Origin: Halanaerobiaceae bacterium
GTDB lineage: Bacteria; Bacillota_F; Halanaerobiia; Halanaerobiales; CSSED10-376
NCBI GenBank assembly: GCA_003557445.1
Contig: PWOK01000340.1
Span: 1-5,153, forward strand
DNA: 5,153 nucleotides
Reading direction: 5' to 3'
Numbering within the stretch: the stretch's first letter is position 1; each line of letters begins with the position of its first letter. The notes below the pieces were generated by a model. It searched no databases. It saw nothing but the letters and a program-made list of their open reading frames with translations, and was not told where the DNA came from. A program made the position numbers and the translations under genes. Positions 1-5,153 of this stretch are shown one piece after another.

Positions 1-948
1 ACTATCATACATTTTTTCCTTTAACCAGGAATAAGACATACCCGCAGAAAGCATAACTCCCATCATATACCAGCTGTCTATTCTGGCATGATTAAACAAA
101 TGAATTCTTCCCTTATCATCTGCCAGGGGTTTATTGGTCTGAGCTAACACCACTCCTGATGTACCTATACTAACCATAACTCTACCCTCTTTGATAATTC
201 CACTTCCAATAGCTCCACAGGCATTATCAGCACCTCCGGCAACTACAGGAGTTCCTTCTTTTAGTCCTGTTTTTTCTGAAGCATAATTGTTTATTTCTCC
301 AACTATATCAGTCGAATTGACCAGTTCAGGTAGAATATTTATATCAATATCCAGTAATTTTAAAAGATCCTTTGACCATTCTTTTTTTTCAACATCCATT
401 AATAATGTCCCTGCCCCATCAGAAACATCCATATTAAGTTTGCCTGTTAATTTATAGCGAATATAATCTTTAGGTAATATTACTTTATTAACCTTCCTGT
501 AATTTTCAGGTTCTTTTTCTTTCAACCATAATATTTTAGGAGCAGTAAACCCCTCCAGAGCAGGATTTGATACATATCCGATAAGTTTATCCATTCCTCC
601 GACTTTTTCATATATTTGCTGACACTGTTGGGTAGTTCTGGTATCACTCCATAATATAGCCGGTCTGATTACTTCCCTGTTTTTATCCAGGAAAACAGAA
701 CTATGCATCTGACCTGAAAAGCTTATACCCTTAATATCTTCAGTATTTATATTTGATTCCTCAATTATATTTTTAATTACTTCTTTTGTAGCCTGCCACC
801 AATCATCAGGATTTTGTTCGGCCCAGCCTGATCTTGGAGTTGATAAAGGATAAGAACTGTTTTTAGTAGATAAAATTTCACCTCTACTATTTATTAAAAC
901 AGCCTTAACTCCACTGGTACCAATATCCAAACCAATTAAACAATCCAT
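1..948 (-). CDS. xylB: Xylulokinase, N-terminal 316 residues (cut by the left edge)
   Basis: FGGY-family sugar kinase that phosphorylates D-xylulose with ATP to give xylulose 5-phosphate in the cytoplasm. I translated the frame by eye: it opens MDCLIGLDIGTSGVKAVLIN and stays open to base 1. The DIGTSG phosphate-binding loop is at residues 8-13, with D8 matching the conserved N-terminal aspartate. SGQMHSSVFLD at 78-88 corresponds to the xylulose-contacting Met-His region, LWSDTRT is at 99-105, and GGADNACGA at 238-246 carries the expected catalytic base D241. IGTSGVV at 261-267 begins the second, ATP-binding domain. Family members are about 500 residues, so roughly the last 180, including the C-terminal FGGY signature region, lie outside the window. 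The ATG at 946-948 is preceded by AGGAAAGGGG (954-963), giving a good start. It lies 40 nt after xylA and is probably cotranscribed. Motifs and the xylA neighbour favour xylulokinase over glycerol kinase or gluconokinase. Confidence 0.96.
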   Translation of the reverse strand, partial: MDCLIGLDIGTSGVKAVLINSRGEILSTKNSSYPLSTPRSGWAEQNPDDWWQATKEVIKNIIEESNINTEDIKGISFSGQMHSSVFLDKNREVIRPAILWSDTRTTQQCQQIYEKVGGMDKLIGYVSNPALEGFTAPKILWLKEKEPENYRKVNKVILPKDYIRYKLTGKLNMDVSDGAGTLLMDVEKKEWSKDLLKLLDIDINILPELVNSTDIVGEINNYASEKTGLKEGTPVVAGGADNACGAIGSGIIKEGRVMVSIGTSGVVLAQTNKPLADDKGRIHLFNHARIDSWYMMGVMLSAGMSYSWLKEKMYDS

Positions 949-953
949 GAAAT

Positions 954-963
954 CCCCTTTCCT
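954..963 (-). promoter_or_regulatory. Ribosome binding site of xylB
   Basis: On the minus strand this reads AGGAAAGGGG, five bases before the ATG at 948. It supports that codon as the xylB start. Its first bases overlap the right arm of the 961-988 hairpin, so folding could limit access to part of it. Confidence 0.7.
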
Positions 964-988
964 GCTAATTTTCTTAAAATCTACCAGG
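961..988 (-). promoter_or_regulatory. Imperfect hairpin filling the xylA-xylB gap
   Basis: Read on the plus strand, CCTG-C-TA-ATTTT faces AAAAT-C-TA-C-CAGG around a 3-nt CTT loop. That makes eleven pairs, with one like-with-like mismatch and one bulged base. It starts right after the xylA stop codon (989-991) and runs into the xylB Shine-Dalgarno sequence. No U-tract follows in the transcript, so it is not a typical intrinsic terminator. It might protect the upstream xylA message from 3' decay or tune xylB translation. The structure is visible; the role is inferred. Confidence 0.4.
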
Positions 989-2314
989 TCACTCTAAATC
1001 TCCAGTTATATATTGATTTAAGATTGATTCTAACATTTCCTGGTTACCAGATTTATTTAATATATCATCATTTTCCAGAGCATATTCTTCCAGTTTCTCA
1101 AAATCAACTCTACCCTCTACAATGTCAAGGCCTATACCCTGAGTATAACTCTGATAACGCTCTTCAATATATTCCTCAAGAACTTCATCTTTCAGTAATT
1201 TGTGGGCAACTTTTAATCCCCGGGCAAAGGCATCCATACCCGCTATATGGCTGTAAAACAGATCAACAGGTTCAAAAGAACCCCTTCTTACTTTAGCATC
1301 AAAATTCAAACCTCCACTTCCCAGTCCATCATTTTTTAGGATTTCATACATGGCCAGAGTGGTTTTATAAATATTTGTGGGAAATTGATCTGTATCCCAT
1401 CCTAACAGCATATCTCCCTGATTGGCATCAACACTTCCCAGAAGATCATTAATCCTGGCCATATGTAATTCATGTTGAAAATTATGTCCGGCTAGAGTAG
1501 CATGATTTGCTTCTATATTTAATTTGAAATAATCTTTCAAATTATATTTTTCTAAAAAACTAATTACTGTAGCTGTATCAAAGTCATATTGATGTTTGGT
1601 TGGTTCTTTTGGTTTGGGCTCAATTAAAAATTGCCCTTCAAAACCTATCTTTTCAGCATAATCTACTGCCATTTCAAAGAAACGGGCCAAATTATCAAGC
1701 TCTAAACTGATATCAGTATTTAATAAGGTTTCATAACCTTCACGGCCACCCCAGAACACATAATTTTCTCCACCAAGTTGATTGGTAATCTCCATTGCTT
1801 TTTTTACCTGGGCAGCAGCATAGGCAAAAACATCAGCATTAGGAGAAGTTGCTGCTCCATGAACAAATCGGGGATTAGTAAATAAATTAGCCGTTCCCCA
1901 TAACAGTTTTATACCCGTTTCATTCATTAATTCATTTATTAATGAAACAATCTGATCAAGATTTTTATTGGTTTCTACAATGGTTTCCCCTTCAGGGGCA
2001 ATATCTCTGTCATGGAAACAAAAATACTCGATTCCCAGTTTATTCATAAATTCAAAAGCAGCTTTTATTCTTGCTTTAGCTTTTTCCATGGGATCTTTGA
2101 TTTTATTCCAGGGCCTTAGCATAGTGCCAGTTCCAAAAGGATCACTACCATCACCGGTTAAAGTATGCCAGAAAGCCATAGAAAACCTTAAATGCTCAGC
2201 CATGGTTTTTTCGCCTACAATTTCTTCTGGATTATAATATTTAAAGGCCAGTGGATTTTTTGATTTTTCACCTTCATATTTTATTTGAGAAACATTTTTA
2301 AAATATTCTTTCAC
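989..2314 (-). CDS. xylA: Xylose isomerase, class II
   Basis: Metal-dependent TIM-barrel enzyme that interconverts D-xylose and D-xylulose (and glucose and fructose), the first step of bacterial xylose use. The 441 residues match the long class II form with its extended N-terminus. All expected active-site residues are present: FHDRD at 100-104 (H101, D104), W188 in [10 protein letters not shown]232 and K234 in IEPKPKEP, E268 and H271 in NIEANHA, D296, D307 and D309 in GWDTD, and D339 in NFDAK. Their positions equal the usual class II numbering, so the protein looks complete and active. The start is GTG (2312-2314), with AGGAGG at 2323-2328 eight nt upstream; no nearer in-frame ATG has a comparable site. 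It sits 22 nt after the TIM-barrel gene and 40 nt before xylB. The C-terminus extends to a TGA at 989-991. Confidence 0.98.
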   Translation of the reverse strand: MKEYFKNVSQIKYEGEKSKNPLAFKYYNPEEIVGEKTMAEHLRFSMAFWHTLTGDGSDPFGTGTMLRPWNKIKDPMEKAKARIKAAFEFMNKLGIEYFCFHDRDIAPEGETIVETNKNLDQIVSLINELMNETGIKLLWGTANLFTNPRFVHGAATSPNADVFAYAAAQVKKAMEITNQLGGENYVFWGGREGYETLLNTDISLELDNLARFFEMAVDYAEKIGFEGQFLIEPKPKEPTKHQYDFDTATVISFLEKYNLKDYFKLNIEANHATLAGHNFQHELHMARINDLLGSVDANQGDMLLGWDTDQFPTNIYKTTLAMYEILKNDGLGSGGLNFDAKVRRGSFEPVDLFYSHIAGMDAFARGLKVAHKLLKDEVLEEYIEERYQSYTQGIGLDIVEGRVDFEKLEEYALENDDILNKSGNQEMLESILNQYITGDLE

Positions 2315-2322
2315 ACTAAATT

Positions 2323-2328
2323 CCTCCT
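2323..2328 (-). promoter_or_regulatory. Ribosome binding site of xylA (decides a GTG start)
   Basis: The minus strand reads AGGAGG, a strong Shine-Dalgarno sequence eight nt before the GTG at 2314. It fixes this unusual start codon. It lies entirely in the 22-nt gap after the upstream gene, so xylA can be initiated independently within the operon message. Confidence 0.85.
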
Positions 2329-2336
2329 ATTTATTT

Positions 2337-3326
2337 TTAATTTTCCATAGATTCATCAAAAGCAATATCTGATGGTTTGAAATCAACTTTCCTGACAAAT
2401 TCCTGAGCCTCTTTTGCTCCAAATTCTCTGTCCATCCCAACATCTTCCCATTCGACAGAAAGGGGGCCATTATAGTTTATATTATTTAACTCTCTGATAA
2501 TATTTTCAAAATCTACATCACCATGGCCCAGAGAACGGAAATTCCAGCCACGCCTTGTATCTCCAAAAGGTAAGTGAGAACCTAAAATACCTGCCTTTCC
2601 ATCCAGATTAACAGCAGCATCTTTCATATGAACATGATATATTTTTTCTGGAAATTCTCTTATAAATAAATGAGGGGTCATTCCCTGCCAGATAAGGTGA
2701 CTGGGATCAAAGTTAATACCCAGTGTTTCCCTGTTTTTAAAAACTTCAAACAATTTGACAGTTGTATAATAATCATAGGCTATTTCTGTAGGATGAACTT
2801 CCAGAGCAAACTTGATATCATATTTATCAAATTCATCAAAAATAGGTGTCCAGATATCATGAATTTTTTGAAACCCATCTTCTATCATTTCTTCAGTTGT
2901 CTGAGGGAAAGAATAAAAGAATTTCCAGATAGGAGACCCCATAAATCCATTTACTACTTTACAGCCCATTTTTTTTGCAACCTGAGGAACCAGTTTCATC
3001 TGTTTAATTCCCCATTTGCGGATGGCTTCCGGATCTCCTGATATTTCATCAGGTGCAAAATTATCCAGTCTTTGATCATAACGATCACCTGCACACTGTC
3101 CCGGCAGGTGAGCACTAATTGCCCAGCATTTTAAATTATTTTTTTGGAGTATTTTTTTCTTCTTTTTTATATAACCTGCTTCTTTGACAGCTCTATCTAT
3201 ATTTATATGATCTCCCCAACAGGCAATTTCTAATCCATCATATCCCATTTTGGATGCCTTCTTACACATCTCCTCAAAAGATAAGTCAGCCCATTGTCCT
3301 GTAAATAAAGTAACCGGTCTTCCCAT
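2337..3326 (-). CDS. Sugar phosphate isomerase/epimerase-like TIM-barrel protein (AP endonuclease 2 superfamily)
   Basis: A 329-residue protein of the xylose-isomerase-like TIM-barrel superfamily (COG1082, PF01261 type), whose members isomerise or epimerise sugars and related polyols using a divalent metal. Likely metal ligands occur in the usual order: E176 (ALEVHP), D207 with H210 (NFDPSH), H233 (YHVHMKDA) and E292 (VEWED). No signal peptide is evident, so it should be cytoplasmic. The frame is open to an ATG at 3386, but the ATG at 3326 has AGGAGG eight nt upstream (3335-3340) and begins directly with the barrel's first strand (GRPVTLFTG), so I start there. It leads the xylA-xylB operon, with 22 nt to xylA. 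The context suggests a step in pentose or xylan-derived sugar metabolism. The exact substrate cannot be read from the sequence; superfamily members also include inosose dehydratases, tagatose/psicose epimerases and C-glycoside-cleaving enzymes. Confidence 0.88.
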   Translation of the reverse strand: MGRPVTLFTGQWADLSFEEMCKKASKMGYDGLEIACWGDHINIDRAVKEAGYIKKKKKILQKNNLKCWAISAHLPGQCAGDRYDQRLDNFAPDEISGDPEAIRKWGIKQMKLVPQVAKKMGCKVVNGFMGSPIWKFFYSFPQTTEEMIEDGFQKIHDIWTPIFDEFDKYDIKFALEVHPTEIAYDYYTTVKLFEVFKNRETLGINFDPSHLIWQGMTPHLFIREFPEKIYHVHMKDAAVNLDGKAGILGSHLPFGDTRRGWNFRSLGHGDVDFENIIRELNNINYNGPLSVEWEDVGMDREFGAKEAQEFVRKVDFKPSDIAFDESMEN

Positions 3327-3334
3327 AATTAATT

Positions 3335-3340
3335 CCTCCT
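3335..3340 (-). promoter_or_regulatory. Ribosome binding site of the TIM-barrel gene
   Basis: The minus strand reads AGGAGG eight nt before the ATG at 3326. It is much stronger than anything before the upstream in-frame ATG at 3386, which has only a short AGGA at similar distance, and so decides the start. Confidence 0.85.
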
Positions 3341-3368
3341 TGAATTTAATATTTACTATGTATATATT
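3340..3368 (+). promoter_or_regulatory. Weak candidate promoter for the ligase-polymerase genes
   Basis: TTGAAT at 3340-3345 and TATATT at 3363-3368 are separated by 17 nt, resembling a sigma-A promoter directed at the plus-strand genes. Transcription would begin near 3375, leaving a leader of about 120 nt. An alternative is the exact TATAAT at 3406-3411, which lacks a recognisable -35 partner. The region is so A+T-rich that such matches are expected by chance. Confidence 0.25.
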
Positions 3369-3372
3369 AAAT
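3344..3372. repeat. AT-only inverted repeat in the leader of the xylose operon
   Basis: ATTTAATAT (3344-3352) and ATATTAAAT (3364-3372) form a perfect 9-bp inverted repeat around an 11-nt loop, ending four bases upstream of the Shine-Dalgarno sequence of the TIM-barrel gene. In RNA it would be a weak all-A-U hairpin; in DNA it could be an operator half-site pair. All pairs are A-T in an A+T-rich region, so chance is a real alternative. Confidence 0.3.
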
Positions 3373-3403
3373 GTTCTATATGCCATTCTTTATTCCTGCC
3401 TGA

Positions 3404-3433
3404 AATATAATAAATTATATTATAAATTTATAA
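3404..3433. repeat. Two abutting AT palindromes at the divergent promoter
   Basis: AATATAAT-AA-ATTATATT (3404-3421) has 8-bp arms around two bases. TTATAAATTTATAA (3420-3433) is a perfect 14-bp palindrome that overlaps it by two bases. Together they cover the proposed -10 box and start site of the minus-strand promoter, where a repressor would be expected to bind. They do not resemble the XylR operator known from Bacillus, and no CcpA cre site was seen. Base composition could also explain them. Confidence 0.35.
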
Positions 3434-3455
3434 AAGAATATTTTTTTATTTTCAA
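3427..3455 (-). promoter_or_regulatory. Candidate sigma-A promoter of the xylose operon
   Basis: On the minus strand TTGAAA (3450-3455) and TATAAA (3427-3432) are separated by exactly 17 nt, five of six matches to each consensus box. Transcription would start near 3420, giving a leader of about 95 nt before the ATG at 3326. It is the best-spaced promoter-like pair I found in the intergenic region. Confidence is limited because the surrounding DNA is very A+T-rich. Confidence 0.5.
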
Positions 3456-3495
3456 GGAAAAATATAAATAAATCTAATTTTTAGAGTGATAATTA

Positions 3496-4389
3496 ATGTT
3501 AAAACCTCCTGTACAACCAATGCTATTAAAAACAATTAAAAAACCATTTAATTCTCCTGAATACCTGTTTGAATTTAAATGGGATGGATTTAGAAGTATT
3601 ATATTTGTTAATAATTCAAACATATATATACAGAGTAGAAACAAAAAAAATCTTACACCATATTTCCCTGAATTAAAAAATATTCAAAATACAATAAAAA
3701 AAAACTCTGTGATTTTTGATGGAGAGATATGTTATTTTAACAAAAAGAATAATTCTGTTTTTGAAATTCTTCAAAAAAGATTAAATGGTAAAAATAGTAA
3801 GTTAAAAAACAAATTTCCTGTTACCTTTTTCAGCTGGGATATATTAACTTTAGATGATCAAAATCTATATACTTTACCTTTATTAAAACGTAAAAAGATA
3901 TTAAATGAAATTATTAAAGAAAAATCACCTTTTATACAGGTCTCTCCCTATATTATGCAAAAAGGTATTAATCTTTTTAATATTGCCCGTAAAAATAATT
4001 TTGAAGGGATAGTAGCTAAAAAAATTGATTCTGTTTATGAGTTCAAAAGAAGTGAAAAATGGCTAAAAATAAAAAATTGGAATTTTACAGATATTTATAT
4101 TGGTGGTTATACTAAAAATAAAACAGCACTTATAACAGGTCAATATATAAATAACAAAGAATTCAAATATAGAGGAAAAGTAAAGTTGTCCCTGAAAAAA
4201 CATGAAAAAAAAGCATTATTTAACTTTTTACCCCAACTTATAATCAAAAAATCACCCTTTAAAAACAAAACCGGTTTGAAAAAAACAATCTGGGTTAAAC
4301 CCCTGATAAAATGCAAAGTTAAATATACTGAAATGACTCAGAAAAAATTATTCAGACATGGGTATGCTGTTAAACTTATAATAGAATAA
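3496..4389 (+). CDS. ATP-dependent DNA ligase, LigD ligase-domain type (stand-alone)
   Basis: A 297-residue ligase that should seal DNA breaks using ATP, in the Ku/LigD non-homologous end-joining pathway. The nucleotidyltransferase motifs appear in order: motif I FKWDGFR (27-33) with adenylated lysine K28, motif Ia around SRNKKNLTPYFPE (47-59), motif III FDGEI (74-78), IIIa FFSWDIL (111-117), motif IV EGIVAKK (170-176) and motif V WLKIKN (189-194). An OB-fold domain follows from about 198 (YIGGY, YRGKV, then WVKP near 266). The motif VI region near the C-terminus (FRHGY, 286-290) is degenerate. There is no attached polymerase or phosphoesterase domain. The ATG at 3496 follows GAGTGAT (3484-3490), a modest Shine-Dalgarno match. 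The protein is rich in lysine (52 of 297). The polymerase gene begins 29 nt downstream. Family assignment is firm; the NHEJ role is inferred from that neighbour. Confidence 0.93.
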   Translation: MLKPPVQPMLLKTIKKPFNSPEYLFEFKWDGFRSIIFVNNSNIYIQSRNKKNLTPYFPELKNIQNTIKKNSVIFDGEICYFNKKNNSVFEILQKRLNGKNSKLKNKFPVTFFSWDILTLDDQNLYTLPLLKRKKILNEIIKEKSPFIQVSPYIMQKGINLFNIARKNNFEGIVAKKIDSVYEFKRSEKWLKIKNWNFTDIYIGGYTKNKTALITGQYINNKEFKYRGKVKLSLKKHEKKALFNFLPQLIIKKSPFKNKTGLKKTIWVKPLIKCKVKYTEMTQKKLFRHGYAVKLIIE

Positions 4390-4404
4390 CAAAATATTTT
4401 AAAA

Positions 4405-4410
4405 GAGGGA
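4405..4410 (+). promoter_or_regulatory. Ribosome binding site of the polymerase gene
   Basis: GAGGGA lies eight nt before the ATG at 4419, inside the 29-nt gap after the ligase stop codon. It argues that the polymerase is translated on its own and is not the tail of a LigD fusion broken by a frameshift. Confidence 0.7.
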
Positions 4411-4418
4411 ATAAAATT

Positions 4419-5153
4419 ATGAATCTTACTATTGATCAAAATGAAGTTAAATTAACCAACCTGGAAAAAATATTATGGCCTGAAACCGGTTATACAAAAA
4501 AAGATTTAATAGATTATTATATTAAAATATATCCTGATATAAAAGAATATCTTAAACAACGTCCTGTGTCACTAAAAATTTATCCTGATGGTATTAAGGG
4601 AAAATCTTTTTACCGCAAAAATTGTCCAGATTATGCTCCTGAATGGTTAACAACAGCTTCCATATATTCCAAACATAATAAACAACCAATTAAATGGATC
4701 ATTATAAATAAACTGGCAGATTTAGTCTGGATTGCAAATCATTCTTCAATAGAACTACACTGCTGGTTTTCTACTATAAAAAATTTGGATAATCCTGATT
4801 TTGCTGTCTTTGATCTTGATCCTGGAACAAATACCACTATTAATAATACAATAACAATTGCTAATTTAACAAAAAATATTTTAGATGAATTAAAATTAAA
4901 TTCCTTTGTTAAAACATCAGGAAAAAGTGGTTTACATATTTTCATTCCTGTAAGACCAATTTACTCCTATAAACAGATTAAACACTTTTTAAAACTGATT
5001 GCCCGCATAATAATAAAAGCAAAGCCTGCTCTGGCAACAACAGAATGGCGTAAAAACAAACGGGAGGGCAAATTATATTTAGATTATAGACAGATTAGCA
5101 GGGGAAAAACATTACCAGCCCCCTTTTCCTTAAGACCTACTTCACTGGCAACT
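4419..5153 (+). CDS. LigD-type primase-polymerase, first 245 residues (cut by the right edge)
   Basis: Member of the archaeo-eukaryotic primase family found as the LigD polymerase domain, which fills gaps and adds nucleotides (often ribonucleotides) at broken ends held by Ku. I translated the frame by eye; it runs open from the ATG at 4419 to the last base. It begins with LTNLEKILWPETGYTKKDL (12-30), the typical start of this domain. KIYPDGIKGKSFYRKN (53-68) and DLVWIANHSSIELHCW (101-116) follow. The catalytic pair D132 and D134 is in FDLDPG, and TSGKSGLHIFIPV (166-178) is the SGxxGxH nucleotide-binding motif. The third metal ligand is likely D222 in YLDYRQ, followed by RGKTLPAPFSLRP (228-240). 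The full domain is about 290-300 residues, so only the C-terminus should be missing. What follows beyond the edge, including any Ku gene or fused domain, is unknown. Confidence 0.94.
   Translation, partial: MNLTIDQNEVKLTNLEKILWPETGYTKKDLIDYYIKIYPDIKEYLKQRPVSLKIYPDGIKGKSFYRKNCPDYAPEWLTTASIYSKHNKQPIKWIIINKLADLVWIANHSSIELHCWFSTIKNLDNPDFAVFDLDPGTNTTINNTITIANLTKNILDELKLNSFVKTSGKSGLHIFIPVRPIYSYKQIKHFLKLIARIIIKAKPALATTEWRKNKREGKLYLDYRQISRGKTLPAPFSLRPTSLAT

Noticed and set aside
961..988. Intrinsic terminator between xylA and xylB
   Set aside because: The hairpin is followed on the transcript by AAGGGGA and not by a U-tract, and xylB directly continues the pathway, so readthrough is expected.
1024..2237. 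Two plus-strand open frames (1024-1296 and 1968-2237)
   Set aside because: Both are antisense to xylA, whose family motifs cover the region. No independent support was found.
2670..3041. Open frame of 123 codons on the plus strand
   Set aside because: It is entirely antisense to the conserved core of the TIM-barrel gene, including its metal-binding residues, and is best explained as a shadow.
3327..3386. Longer version of the TIM-barrel protein starting at the ATG at 3386
   Set aside because: The extra 20 residues do not look like part of the barrel, and the region overlaps the leader. The ATG at 3326 has a much stronger AGGAGG at ideal distance.
3250..3471. Open frame of 73 codons on the plus strand across the intergenic region
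   Set aside because: Its first part is antisense to the TIM-barrel gene, and the remainder runs through the AT-rich control region. The predicted peptide has no recognisable family features.
4387..4421. Frameshifted LigD fusion gene
   Set aside because: The ligase ends after its OB domain as expected, and the polymerase begins with its own ATG, a GAGGGA site at eight nt and an intact N-terminal motif. There is no sign of a broken linker.
4739..4945. Open frame of 68 codons on the minus strand
   Set aside because: It lies wholly inside the polymerase gene, which has clear catalytic motifs on the other strand. It has no evident ribosome binding site or recognisable domain.

Overview
The window looks like a piece of a low-GC Firmicute chromosome. 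Shine-Dalgarno sequences are strong (AGGAGG about 8 nt before the start), xylose isomerase is of the long class II type, and a ligase-then-polymerase NHEJ gene pair follows the domain order of Bacillus LigD. An anaerobic halophile of the Halanaerobiales is a possible host, but that is a guess from overall protein flavour and not something the sequence proves.

Two divergent gene sets share an AT-rich intergenic region (about 3327-3495). On the minus strand, reading leftwards, an operon runs from a xylose-isomerase-like TIM-barrel protein (2337-3326), through xylA xylose isomerase (989-2314), to xylB xylulokinase (948 to the left edge, incomplete). Gaps are only 22 and 40 nt and each gene has its own ribosome binding site. 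XylA converts D-xylose to D-xylulose and XylB phosphorylates it to xylulose 5-phosphate, which feeds the pentose phosphate pathway. The lead gene keeps a plausible metal site, but its substrate is unknown. A 28-nt imperfect hairpin fills the xylA-xylB gap.

On the plus strand are two genes of bacterial non-homologous end joining. The first is a stand-alone ATP-dependent DNA ligase of the LigD ligase-domain type (3496-4389). The second, 29 nt further on, is a LigD-type primase-polymerase (4419 to the right edge, incomplete). In many bacteria these are domains of one protein; here they are separate genes with separate ribosome binding sites. Ku, the expected partner, is not in the window. Sampled lines of the ligase gene are much poorer in G+C than sampled lines of the xylose genes.

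The intergenic region contains a good candidate promoter for the xylose operon (TTGAAA, 17 nt, TATAAA), a weaker one for the repair genes, and three AT-only inverted repeats that could be operators or simply reflect base composition. No tRNA, rRNA, CRISPR array, insertion sequence or convincing intrinsic terminator was seen. No stretch over 300 bases lacks a gene. The genes belong to known families, and nothing here amounts to a clearly new system.
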